From assembly GCA_009711615.1 (NCBI GenBank), contig VENI01000009.1:124001-188000 (forward strand): a DNA stretch of 64,000 nucleotides, given 5' to 3'. Source of the stretch: Bacillota bacterium (GTDB lineage Bacteria > Bacillota > Desulfotomaculia > Desulfotomaculales > Desulfohalotomaculaceae). The notes under the pieces were generated by a model. The model had not been told where the DNA came from. It saw only the letters and a program-made list of their open reading frames with translations, and did no database searches. The translations under genes were made by a program, and so were the position numbers. Of this stretch, positions 17,420 through 25,358 are shown piece by piece; positions within the stretch are counted from its first letter, which is position 1; the number at the start of each line of letters is the position of its first letter.

Positions 17420-18295
17420 TTATGCCCAATTTGATAGCTTGTTGTAAGGTGAGACAATACAGTAATCAAGTCCCGCTGTTTTTTTGTCCAACCCAAAGGC
17501 CAGGGCCATTAATTGGGTAATAAATAATACCGGTAAAGTGTTATTAGTTTGGTATTTTTTGTTTGCCTTTGCCTGATATGCATCAAGGTTCATTTGGCAC
17601 AACGGACAAGGCGTTACAATAATATCGGCATTCGCTTTGGCTGCTCCGTCAATAATCGGATGCACTGCTGAAAGTGTGATGTCAGGAGCACTCAATGCCA
17701 ACGCACCGGTACAACACTTGTTGCTGTTTTCAAATTCTACCGGCTCGCCACCCAAAGCTCTAATCACGTTGTCCATCGCCTGAGGATATTCAGGGTCATC
17801 ATAATCATTCCTCAGTGCTTTAACACTTTGACATCCAACGTACCCAGCAACTTTCAAGCCTTCTAGGGGTTTTTGAACTGTTGCTTTAATTTTTTCGGGT
17901 CCAACATCATTAGCCAAAATATCTAATAGGAATCTTACGTTTAAAGATCCACTATACTGCAGTTCGTCTTCTTTTAATGCTTCATTAGCATTTTGGTTGA
18001 ATTCTTCTTCAGTAAACTTTTTGTTGGCCAAGCCGAGAATAGCATAACACGAACTACATGTTGTCACTATATCATGATCCGGCAATTGCTTCTCAGCAAG
18101 AGCTAAGTTACGTGCTGCCAGAACCTGCGCAGGGAATTCGCCAACTACACTAGAAGTAACTGTGGCACCACAGCAGTTCCAGTCTTCGATTTCGTTTAGT
18201 TCTATTCCTAACTTATCCGCAACAGCTAGAAAGGCATGGTAGTTGGCCAACGCAGTTCCTTCGCTAGCACATCCAGGATAATAGTTATATTTCAT
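17420..18295 (-). CDS. hdrB: heterodisulfide reductase subunit B-like protein (HdrB)
   Basis: 291-aa protein with two CCG (Cys-rich) domains that hold the non-cubane [4Fe-4S] clusters of HdrB. First set: YYPGCAS, DWNCCG, TTCSSCY. Second set: GYVGCQS, NKCCTG, TPCPLCQ. With HdrC it most likely replaces membrane QmoC and connects QmoAB to a thiol/disulfide or quinone pool. It starts directly after the hdrC stop (ATG next to TAA). No transmembrane segment, so it is cytoplasmic. It has only a weak terminator-like structure behind it; readthrough to sat is plausible. Confidence 0.93.
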   Translation of the reverse strand: MKYNYYPGCASEGTALANYHAFLAVADKLGIELNEIEDWNCCGATVTSSVVGEFPAQVLAARNLALAEKQLPDHDIVTTCSSCYAILGLANKKFTEEEFNQNANEALKEDELQYSGSLNVRFLLDILANDVGPEKIKATVQKPLEGLKVAGYVGCQSVKALRNDYDDPEYPQAMDNVIRALGGEPVEFENSNKCCTGALALSAPDITLSAVHPIIDGAAKANADIIVTPCPLCQMNLDAYQAKANKKYQTNNTLPVLFITQLMALAFGLDKKTAGLDYCIVSPYNKLSNWA

Positions 18296-18880
18296 TTAGC
18301 CTTCCTCCTTTGCTAATGCTGCTGCCTTATCCAATACCGCCCGAAGTTTTGCAGGGTTTTTTACACCTTTTGGCGGGAAAACAGCCAACCTTTTATGTTT
18401 AAACATTGCCATTCCCACATCCTGCATATCGAGTGCCATTTTAAATGCATTTCCAATACCCAGCTTCAAACCATACTTCATGGTTAGTCCGCCTTCCCAA
18501 ATTCGTCCTCGTTTGGCCACATCATTGTAATATACCTTTGCCATATGAGTTTGGTTGGTTATATTACCTTCTTCCTCGGCCAGGTGACGCAAATCATGCA
18601 TAACATCCATCATTGGAACACCACGGGGACAGCGACAAGAACATGTATAGCAGGATGTACACATCCATGGTGTATTGCTCTTAAGTACCTGTTCCTTATC
18701 TCCCGCCCTGATCAGTTGAATAATCTCCCTGGGCGAATGATCCATAATACCTTTTAAAGTACAAGTTGTGGGGCAAATGCCGCACTGCATGCACATTTTC
18801 ACCCATTTCCCATTATCCATTTCGTAAACCTTTTTAGTAAACTCAGGGTCGTATTTCCTTACAACGTCAGCCCCTGACAT
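18296..18880 (-). CDS. hdrC: heterodisulfide reductase subunit C-like protein (HdrC)
   Basis: Iron-sulfur subunit, about 194 aa, with two ferredoxin-type [4Fe-4S] motifs CMQCGICPTTC and CTSCYTCSCRCP, partner of HdrB. An in-frame ATG exists at 18904, but the better start is the ATG at 18880. A G-rich ribosome site ending 4 nt before it is a run of ten G (complement of 18885-18894). That homopolymer would be coding if the upstream ATG were used and is the Shine-Dalgarno if not. It is the first gene of the cluster hdrC-hdrB-sat-aprB-aprA-qmoA-qmoB. Confidence 0.92.
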   Translation of the reverse strand: MSGADVVRKYDPEFTKKVYEMDNGKWVKMCMQCGICPTTCTLKGIMDHSPREIIQLIRAGDKEQVLKSNTPWMCTSCYTCSCRCPRGVPMMDVMHDLRHLAEEEGNITNQTHMAKVYYNDVAKRGRIWEGGLTMKYGLKLGIGNAFKMALDMQDVGMAMFKHKRLAVFPPKGVKNPAKLRAVLDKAAALAKEEG

Positions 18881-18884
18881 CGTT

Positions 18885-18894
18885 CCCCCCCCCC
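18885..18894 (-). promoter_or_regulatory. G10 tract overlapping the hdrC ribosome binding site
   Basis: Ten consecutive C on the plus strand, so ten G on the coding strand, ending 4 nt before the hdrC ATG. Homopolymers of this length are slippage-prone and a change would alter the site-to-start spacing. Confidence 0.6.
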
Positions 18895-19462
18895 TCGATT
18901 TCAATAAACTTTATACTTCATATGTTAAAATTGTAATATTAACTCCTTTTGATTGTGAAGTAACGAACACACAATACTAAAAAAAAGCAGTTTAACTATG
19001 TATCTATTAATGACTAGCGAAAAACATTGGCAGGCTAATTGCTTGTACAATTAACTAAATAAATAAATAACTGAGCTTGTGTAAATAATAACATTCTTTT
19101 TTGTTTTTGACAAGTATAATTATTATTTAGTGTTAATCCAGTATATAAAGAATTATGTTAATAATTCCACCATTCAAAGATTCTTATAGTTCTGAATTAT
19201 TGTAGAATTTCACTAGATTTTTATTCTATATTAAAATCTAGAATCCTCCCTAAAAATGCAAAAGAATGAAAAAAATTTAACAAGCAAACCTTTTAAACCT
19301 CAAGTACACAAATAATACTATTCACAGTGCGGACAAGATATGCTATTTATAAAATTTTTCCTTTAATAAAGTCTGACAAGCAGGATATGGCATTATGGCT
19401 AAGAATAAATATATAACTATAACTTACTTAAACAAAAGATTAACATACGGGAGGAATCCATT
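18895..19462. other. AT-rich divergent intergenic region
   Basis: About 570 bp between hdrC (minus) and the universal stress protein (plus). I see no ORF with a ribosome site. A TTGTG-N12-CACAA inverted repeat lies at 18953-18974 and a TTGACA at about 19107-19112 without a good -10 partner. Promoters for both directions must lie here, but I cannot place them reliably. Confidence 0.5.
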
Positions 19463-19888
19463 TTGTATAAGAAAATCCTGAGTCCGGTTGACGGTTCTGA
19501 ACGTTCAAAACAGGCTGCTGCCCACGCAGCAAGTCTGGCCAAAATTGTTGGTGCTCAGTTAATACTGGTGCATGTTGTTACACCCGTTTCAATGTATTCA
19601 GACCGATTGGGGGGTATTGAAAAGACTCTGCTTGATGAATTAGTAAAAGAAGGACAACAAATACTGACAAAAATTAAATGGGATTTATCTTCAGAAGACA
19701 CCGAAATAGAAACAACTCTTTTAATAGGAAATCCCGCCGATGAAATATTCAAACTTACAACTGATAATTCTTATGATTTAATTGTAATGGGTAGCAGAGG
19801 ATTAGGAGAGTTAAAAGGCTATATAATGGGGAGTGTGAGCAACAGGGTGGTAAGACACGCCAAATGCCCAGTACTCATATACAGATAA
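19463..19888 (+). CDS. universal stress protein (UspA family)
   Basis: 141-aa single Usp domain protein. It starts MYKKILSPVDGSERSKQA and ends with the ATP-binding pattern GSRGLGELKGYIMGSVS (G-2x-G-9x-G-S), so it belongs to the nucleotide-binding subgroup. The start is TTG with GGGAGG 8 nt upstream. Usp proteins respond to starvation and redox stress. Its position divergent to the sulfate operon suggests but does not prove shared control. A membrane micropeptide follows 22 bp downstream. Confidence 0.92.
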   Translation: MYKKILSPVDGSERSKQAAAHAASLAKIVGAQLILVHVVTPVSMYSDRLGGIEKTLLDELVKEGQQILTKIKWDLSSEDTEIETTLLIGNPADEIFKLTTDNSYDLIVMGSRGLGELKGYIMGSVSNRVVRHAKCPVLIYR

Positions 19889-19910
19889 TTTATTCAAGGA
19901 GTTGTTATGA

Positions 19911-20060
19911 TTGTATCAGAAAGTTCAATGGTTTCTTCGTTTAGCTGGATTTATAACAATCGGTGCCAGTCTCTTTGCTGGCGAGCATGCTACACTAGTT
20001 GGAGCATTAGGAGGCCTAATGTTCCTATTGGGAGTATTAAAATTTAAAAAAAAGAGATAA
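19911..20060 (+). CDS. 49-residue membrane micropeptide after usp
   Basis: A TTG start with AAGGAG 9-10 nt upstream opens a frame of 49 codons. The peptide begins MYQKVQWFLRLAGF, has two hydrophobic stretches (about residues 8-22 and 28-43) around a short polar turn GEHAT, and ends with KFKKKR. Two short spans with a basic tail suggest a small integral membrane protein resembling DUF2892-type proteins, but the match is weak. It is very likely cotranscribed with the usp gene. Confidence 0.65.
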   Translation: MYQKVQWFLRLAGFITIGASLFAGEHATLVGALGGLMFLLGVLKFKKKR

Positions 20061-20132
20061 TAACTAAAAATTGTCAGCTGTATTGCTGAAATTTAATAAT
20101 GTTAATGGTAATTTTTACTTGGGTGGTTTAAA

Positions 20133-20175
20133 GGGTGAGAGGGCAAAAAATATACAACAAATTCCCCTCTCACCC
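20133..20175. repeat. perfect inverted repeat of unknown role
   Basis: GGGTGAGAGGG (20133-20143) and CCCTCTCACCC (20165-20175) with a 21-nt AT-rich loop. No T-run on the plus side. It could be a weak terminator for the usp unit or a small palindromic element. Confidence 0.5.
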
Positions 20176-20199
20176 ATCGCAAAAAAAATTTAAAAATCG

Positions 20200-20228
20200 T
20201 TGACTTATACACTTGTTCTTGTTATTAT
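20200..20228 (+). promoter_or_regulatory. promoter of the tRNA-Val/tRNA-Phe unit
   Basis: TTGACT (20200-20205) and TATTAT (20223-20228) with a 17-bp spacer, 18 bp before the mature tRNA 5' end. Confidence 0.8.
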
Positions 20229-20245
20229 ATTACTTGTCGCATTAA

Positions 20246-20321
20246 GGGCGATTAGCTCAGCTGGGAGAGCACCTGCCTTACAAGCAGGGGGTCAGTGGTT
20301 CGAGCCCACTATCGCCCACCA
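20246..20321 (+). tRNA. tRNA-Val (TAC)
   Basis: 76 nt with encoded CCA. Acceptor GGGCGAT pairs with ATCGCCC; anticodon loop CTTACAA gives TAC; T-loop GGTTCGAG. It is nearly identical to the tRNA-Val at 27342-27417 except for compensated changes in acceptor and T stems. Confidence 0.97.
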
Positions 20322-20329
20322 TAAAATAT

Positions 20330-20405
<76 letters not shown>

Positions 20406-20406
20406 A

Positions 20407-20430
20407 AAAGAGACGCAATAGCGTCTCTTT
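20407..20430 (+). terminator. terminator of the tRNA unit
   Basis: AAAGAGACGC-AATA-GCGTCTCTTT, 10-bp stem followed by TTATT, starting right after the tRNA-Phe CCA. Confidence 0.9.
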
Positions 20431-20539
20431 TATTACTTTCTAAATAAATATAGTTTTAAATGCTACATTTTAAATAAAGGAGTATATTTATGTTTGTCGA
20501 ATATTCTCCTCATAAGTAGCACAGAAAGGAAGTAAAATA

Positions 20540-21448
20540 ATGCTCAATGTTATACTAATACCGTTGATAGCTGCAGTTTACTTGGCTACAGCATACATAC
20601 CAATACTTCAGCTTATGTTTTTACAAGACTATCAACTCTTATTGGACACTACACCTGTATTTAATAAATTAATATATTTATCTACATTCACAGCCACATT
20701 TGGGCTAGTTTTAATTATTTGTCTTTACAAACTGGCAAAGCCCCATTTGCAACAAAAGGTTAATCAAGTTACAACAAGCAAGGTTATTACCTTGTCATCG
20801 TATTTTTTGGCTATCGGTGTAGCTGCTTCACTTCTAACTTTGGCATTATCAGCATTTAATTATTACGGTACATCCAGTTTGTTATTAAAACCTGCCCCAT
20901 GGTCACCTGAGGAGATTGAACGTATTGCCGTCCACGAAGCAGGACATGCCTTAGTTCGTGAAATAGAGTTTCCAGAATCCACAATAAAAGCAGAAATAAT
21001 CTCTACTAATGATATAAACAAAGCCAATAGCTGGTTTTCCCAACCATTACCAAGCGGTTATGTTATGGGTGACAACACTTCACGTTTACCTACAAAAAAA
21101 GACTTAAATATAAAAATAAGAATTTATCTAGCAGGAATTGCCGCTGAAAAAATAGTTTATTCACAAGAAGAGCAATACATATCTGGTAGTGATGATTTAC
21201 AAAAGGTTAAGGACTTAGTGATACTGCAGTGTAATAACGGCCTCACTTCAGCTGGTGTTATATTATGGGATGTACTCAGCGAAAAGGAGCAAAGTTACTT
21301 ATATAAAGAGATAGTTACTCCACAGTATGACCAGGTGGAGAAATTACTACACAACCACAGAGATACTCTACTTTTAATTGCGGATAAATTACAGCAAAAA
21401 CGATCTCTTACTGGAGAAGAAATAAATAATATAGTTGGTAATGATTAA
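20540..21448 (+). CDS. membrane M41 (FtsH-type) peptidase domain without AAA ATPase
   Basis: 302 aa. Three N-terminal hydrophobic segments (about 3-27, 44-63 and 82-106) precede a cytosolic peptidase region with HEAGHALV (zinc ligands His132 and His136, catalytic Glu133) and a downstream GSDDLQKV where the third metal ligand Asp is expected (about 218). These are features of the FtsH C-terminal protease, yet no Walker A, Walker B or SRH motif is present. It therefore cannot unfold substrates by itself and may need a partner or act on flexible peptides. An AGAAAGGAAG ribosome site precedes the ATG. Its end overlaps the convergent acyl-CoA ligase by 4 bp. Confidence 0.8.
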   Translation: MLNVILIPLIAAVYLATAYIPILQLMFLQDYQLLLDTTPVFNKLIYLSTFTATFGLVLIICLYKLAKPHLQQKVNQVTTSKVITLSSYFLAIGVAASLLTLALSAFNYYGTSSLLLKPAPWSPEEIERIAVHEAGHALVREIEFPESTIKAEIISTNDINKANSWFSQPLPSGYVMGDNTSRLPTKKDLNIKIRIYLAGIAAEKIVYSQEEQYISGSDDLQKVKDLVILQCNNGLTSAGVILWDVLSEKEQSYLYKEIVTPQYDQVEKLLHNHRDTLLLIADKLQQKRSLTGEEINNIVGND

Positions 21449-22920
21449 ACCAACTTCCTTTTTAATATTTTACCAGTACTATTTTTAGGTAGTTCTTCTT
21501 TAAACTCAAACTGACGAGGTATTTTATAATTAGCAAGTTTACCCCTGCAGAACTCCTTTAATTCTCTGGCATTTATATCTACACCCTGTGGAGAGGCCAC
21601 AAATGCTTTTACTTCTTCTCCCAGTAAATCATTCGGAATACCAACAACTGCTACTTCATGCACTTTTGGGTGCTGGCTTAGCAGTTCTTCTATTTCCCTT
21701 GGATAAACATTTACACCACCCCTAATAATTAAATCTTTCTTACGATCTATAATAAATATATATCCATCATCATCCATATAACCAAGATCACCCGTTCGAA
21801 GCCATCCTGAAATAAATGTTTCCCTGGTCTCTTCTTCATTGTTATAATAACCTTTCATGACATTTGGCCCTTTGACTGCGATTTCGCCAATATTACCACG
21901 AGGTATGTCACTACCCTGCTCATCAATTATCCTTACCTCAACACCATCTATAGGCAACCCTGCCGAGCCAGATTTCTTCATACCTTTTAAAGGCACAAGG
22001 GATACTACCGGTGAAGCTTCTGATAATCCATATCCCTCCACTATTTCCAACTTAAACATATCCTTAAATTTATTAAATATTTGTTCTGGTAACGGGGCTG
22101 CTCCAGTAAGAGCCAACCTTAGGAAGGAGGTATCATAATCAGCATATTGAGGAAAACTACATATCATCTGATAAAACACCGGCGGTCCAAAAAACATAGT
22201 TACTTTTTCCGCTTCTATCGCGGCAAGGACTGACTTGGGACCTTGCCACCGGTCATGAATAACTAAAGATGCACCTGTATAAAGTGCATTATTCATGCAT
22301 CCAGTCTGAGCTGCAGAATGGTACGCCGGCGCCACCAGCATTACTCGATCAGTACTATTTAATTCCAATGTTTTAGCAATTACGCTAACGTTGCTGTATA
22401 AATTTTCATGTGTAAGCATTACTCCCTTAGGAACACCGGTGGTACCAGATGTATATAGAAGTACTGCGGTATCATTGTCGTTATAGTGATATTCATCTTG
22501 CAATTCATTGCTGCTGTCTATAAGTCTATCAAATTCCTTACCCACAATTATCAGTTCACTTTTATCTTGGCCAATAAACTTTTCCGCCATAATATCCGAT
22601 GTAATAATGGCAGATGGCGTACAATCCTTAACTATTGTTCTTAATTCAGCAACAGTATATGCAGGATTCACAGGGACAACAATGGCTTTTATGCGCATGA
22701 TAGCGTAATAGGATATTACAAATTCAGGGCAGTTTAACAAACACAATATCACCCTGTCTCCTTCTTTAATACCTAATTTTAGAAGAGCATCAGCTGTCTT
22801 GTTAACTAACCGATCAAATTGCGAATAACTTATTTTTTGCCCCTTATAAACCAACGCCTCATGTTCTGGTAATTTCTTACTAATATTTCTTAAACGCTGT
22901 AGCAAATTAATGGCAAACAC
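21445..22920 (-). CDS. long/medium-chain acyl-CoA ligase (AMP-forming)
   Basis: 491-aa member of the ANL adenylating enzymes. It has the P-loop-like LLYTSGTTGVPKGVMLTH (A3), VEGYGLSEASP (A5 region), GWLRTGDLGYMDDDGY (A7), IIDRKKDLI (A8) and catalytic Lys in NSTGKILKR (A10). Activates a fatty or aromatic acid to its CoA thioester, which feeds beta-oxidation in these anaerobes. The start is a GTG that abuts a GGGGG stretch, so the exact first codon is uncertain by a few residues. No beta-oxidation gene is adjacent. Confidence 0.9.
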   Translation of the reverse strand: MFAINLLQRLRNISKKLPEHEALVYKGQKISYSQFDRLVNKTADALLKLGIKEGDRVILCLLNCPEFVISYYAIMRIKAIVVPVNPAYTVAELRTIVKDCTPSAIITSDIMAEKFIGQDKSELIIVGKEFDRLIDSSNELQDEYHYNDNDTAVLLYTSGTTGVPKGVMLTHENLYSNVSVIAKTLELNSTDRVMLVAPAYHSAAQTGCMNNALYTGASLVIHDRWQGPKSVLAAIEAEKVTMFFGPPVFYQMICSFPQYADYDTSFLRLALTGAAPLPEQIFNKFKDMFKLEIVEGYGLSEASPVVSLVPLKGMKKSGSAGLPIDGVEVRIIDEQGSDIPRGNIGEIAVKGPNVMKGYYNNEEETRETFISGWLRTGDLGYMDDDGYIFIIDRKKDLIIRGGVNVYPREIEELLSQHPKVHEVAVVGIPNDLLGEEVKAFVASPQGVDINARELKEFCRGKLANYKIPRQFEFKEELPKNSTGKILKRKLV

Positions 22921-23036
22921 CCCCAGATCATATTCTAACGCTGCATGAATTAATGTATATGCCTATTGCAGATTGTAAATATTACTTTTATAACCATAGT
23001 ATACTCTATTAATCCCGAGGGGGCTATAACATAATT

Positions 23037-23693
23037 ATGTCTGAACCGAAATTCAAGCGTCTTCCTAACCATGTGGGAATAATACCAGATGGTAACAGGA
23101 GATGGGCACAACAACAAGGTTTATCAAAAGAAGCAGGATATGATTACGGTATTAGTCCCGGATTTGCCTTATATGAAACCTGCTTAGAATTTGGTATACC
23201 GGAAATAACCTTTTATGGATTTACTCAAGATAACACTAAACGCCCTTCTGCACAAAAAAGTGCCTTTCAAAAGGCTTGTGTTGATGCGGTAAATGTGTTG
23301 ACAAATAAAGATGCATCGTTACTTGTGGTAGGTAATACAGATTCACCGCAATTTCCAAAGGAACTACTACCTTATACTACCAGAAAAACCTATGGAAAAG
23401 GATCAATAAAAGTTAATTTTCTGGTTAATTACGGCTGGAAATGGGATTTAAATCATGCATATAATAACAAAAATTCCAAACATTTTAATGAATCAATTGC
23501 CTCAATAGACATTTCTAGAATAGATTTAATTGTACGCTGGGGAAACCGACGAAGACTAAGCGGGTTTCTACCAGTACAATCAATCTATGCAGATTTTTAT
23601 GTTGTAGATGAATTGTGGCCCGACTTTAAGCCGGAACATTTCCACCAAGCTTTGCACTGGTATCAAGACCAAGACATCACCCTAGGCGGTTAG
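23037..23693 (+). CDS. divergent cis-prenyltransferase (UppS-like)
   Basis: 218 aa, shorter than typical UppS (240-260). Conserved family parts: PDGNRRWA with the catalytic Asp18, TFYGFTQDNTKRP (the FSTENWKRP region), and RWGNRRRLSGFLPVQSIYADFY (the RTSGE-RLSNFLLWQ region). The GHxxG segment after the first motif is replaced by KEAGYDYG, and the SGG of the last motif is changed. The housekeeping uppS is expected beside cdsA/dxr, so this is likely a second prenyltransferase with a different product length or role. It is a single gene with its own terminator. Confidence 0.8.
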   Translation: MSEPKFKRLPNHVGIIPDGNRRWAQQQGLSKEAGYDYGISPGFALYETCLEFGIPEITFYGFTQDNTKRPSAQKSAFQKACVDAVNVLTNKDASLLVVGNTDSPQFPKELLPYTTRKTYGKGSIKVNFLVNYGWKWDLNHAYNNKNSKHFNESIASIDISRIDLIVRWGNRRRLSGFLPVQSIYADFYVVDELWPDFKPEHFHQALHWYQDQDITLGG

Positions 23694-23857
23694 AAAAACT
23701 TGAGTTACACCAAGCTTCATCAGGTGTAAGTCTTAGTTTTTCTTATACTATCATCCTTATTTTATTTGATTCTTGATAGTGATAGAAAAACTTGCTTCAG
23801 TGCAGTCATAAGCCATAGTTGCACTTATACTATCAACCTTAACTTTGGATAGTGTAA
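23691..23857. repeat. two degenerate tandem units containing hairpins
   Basis: Unit 1 (23691-23782) and unit 2 (23783-23857) both begin with TAGAAAAACTTG and later carry CTTATACTATCA followed by GATAGTG. Unit 1 holds the uppS-like terminator: AGAAAAACT and GTTACACC pair with GGTGTAA and AGTTTTTCT (23692-23743). ACTATC/GATAGT form a second stem in each unit. Confidence 0.55.
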
Positions 23858-23891
23858 AAAAGATCCTCACAGTAACTGTGAGGATCTTTTT
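23856..23891. terminator. strong bidirectional terminator
   Basis: 16-bp perfect stem (23856-23871 region with 23876-23891), tri-nucleotide loop, oligo-A on one side and oligo-T on the other. It separates the UppS-like gene (plus) from the YjcZ micropeptide (minus). Confidence 0.9.
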
Positions 23892-23901
23892 GCATCACTT
23901 A

Positions 23902-24018
23902 TTACTTTTCAGCACCATAATATCCACCATACCCTGGTGTTCCTAATAGTAGTAATATTAGAACTAGGAACACAATAAAGCTAGAATCATTACCATATCC
24001 GCCACCGTAATAACCCAT
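23902..24018 (-). CDS. YjcZ-family sporulation micropeptide
   Basis: 38 aa: a Gly/Tyr-rich start (MGYYGGGYGND), one hydrophobic span (SSFIVFLVLILLLLG) and a second Gly/Tyr tail. This composition is typical of the tiny YjcZ/YtrH-like spore membrane proteins of Bacilli and Clostridia. GGAGG precedes the ATG by a short spacer. It is located between a terminator and the terminator of rnpB, so it has its own promoter, probably sporulation-specific. Confidence 0.8.
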   Translation of the reverse strand: MGYYGGGYGNDSSFIVFLVLILLLLGTPGYGGYYGAEK

Positions 24019-24089
24019 TAAATCTACCTCCTTTATGTTTAATGCATTATATGTCTTCATGTAATAATGTGTTACTTATGCAATAAAAA

Positions 24090-24125
24090 AACTGACTTTT
24101 AGTAAAATTATACTAAAAGTCAGTT
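24090..24125 (-). terminator. terminator of rnpB
   Basis: 15-bp perfect stem (24090-24104 with 24111-24125), 6-nt loop, followed on the minus strand by seven T. Confidence 0.9.
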
Positions 24126-24142
24126 AATTGTTGTAAATATAC

Positions 24143-24514
24143 AGCCACGAGCAAACCGTAAGCCGAGTTCTGTCATGGATGATCATCTGTCTGGGACGTT
24201 AGTTACCTAACGCCTCGGTGCAACCTTACCCGGGGACGAGACGGGCAGCCTCATTGTCCCCCTATTAGGTCTTGCTCCAGGTGGGGTTTACCTAGCCGGT
24301 TAGTCACCCAACCGCTGGTGCGCTCTTACCGCACCGTTCCATCCTTGCCAGTTTAGCAATCAGGCCAAACTTAGGCGGTCTACATTTCTGTGGCACTATC
24401 CTTGGAGTCACCTCCACTGGACGTTATCCAGCACCCTGCCCTATGGAGCTCGGACTTTCCTCGGATACCTCCTTTCGGACTGGTACCCGCGATCATCTAG
24501 TTTACTTGTGGCTC
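24143..24514 (-). ncRNA. rnpB: RNase P RNA (bacterial type)
   Basis: Catalytic RNA that matures tRNA 5' ends. The minus strand holds the conserved 5' block GAGGAAAGTCCGAGCTCC and near the 3' end the block around ACAGAACTCGGCTTACGG. The 5' GCCACAAG and 3' CTCGTGGC termini pair (P1). The many paired blocks fit class A-like structure. It lies downstream of the trmK-nif3-zinc-ribbon genes, a common Firmicute position. Ends are estimated to within a few bases. Confidence 0.95.
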
Positions 24515-24584
24515 TTTTGTTTTCGGATTTTCATTATAACATTATTAACTTATAACAACAACAGTAAAATGATGGATATAATTA

Positions 24585-25304
24585 TTATCCCACTTCTTTC
24601 CCGATAAATATTAGTCTACCACAGTTTTCACATTCCACTAATTCTTGCTCTCTCTTTAATTTCTTTTGAGAAACAAAAGTTAATTCCATTCGACACCCTG
24701 TACATACACCTTTTTCCACTTTTGCCACTGGGTCTTGATATCTTTTTTTCAGTTGCTTATATTTATTTATTATTTCCTGTTCTAAAACATTGAACTTCTG
24801 TTCTATATTATTCTGCATTTCTAGCAATTGATTTTTTATATCATCCTGTGAAGTATAATATTCTTCCCGTCGCTTTAAAAATTCTTTTATTCTATCTTTT
24901 AAATCTGTAGACATTGCTTGAAGTTCTTCTTTAAGCTGTTCCTGTTCTTCCATTAACTGCAGTTCATCGTCTTCATGTTTTAATGTTTCCTGCTTCAGAG
25001 TGTTTATTTTATTCTGTAAGGCTATTATTTCCTTGTTTCCATTCTCAGAGTTATTGTATAACTTATCATTCAAACTATGAATCTTATTATTAATGCCTTC
25101 AGTAATATCTTCTATTTCTTTTATTTTTCTCTTTAATAGTGTGTACTTTTGTTCAAGGTTTTTAAACTGCTGCTTTTCATTCTCAATGTTTTTCTTTTCT
25201 TGTAGTAATTCCTTAACAACAGTATCATTTTTAAGTTGTTTTTGTAACTGTTGTGCTTTAAGCTCCAACTGCTGCATTTCCCACAATTTTTTCAAGTCTG
25301 TCAT
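24585..25304 (-). CDS. coiled-coil zinc-ribbon protein (CdsZ-like)
   Basis: About 239 aa. A long Lys/Glu/Gln-rich coiled coil (residues about 10-185) ends in a C4 zinc ribbon CTGCRMELT... CENCGRLIF. This family (zf-RING_7) is regularly encoded beside nif3 and is proposed to act with it or in translation-linked RNA/DNA binding; the precise function is not settled. The first ATG of the open frame (25352) lacks a ribosome site. The ATG at 25304 follows GGGGGG and matches family N-termini (MTDLKKLWEMQQLE), so it is chosen. Confidence 0.88.
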   Translation of the reverse strand: MTDLKKLWEMQQLELKAQQLQKQLKNDTVVKELLQEKKNIENEKQQFKNLEQKYTLLKRKIKEIEDITEGINNKIHSLNDKLYNNSENGNKEIIALQNKINTLKQETLKHEDDELQLMEEQEQLKEELQAMSTDLKDRIKEFLKRREEYYTSQDDIKNQLLEMQNNIEQKFNVLEQEIINKYKQLKKRYQDPVAKVEKGVCTGCRMELTFVSQKKLKREQELVECENCGRLIFIGKEVG

Positions 25305-25358
25305 TATTATTCCCCCCAATTTGAAAATAAATAAGGATGAGGCAACATACACCTCATC

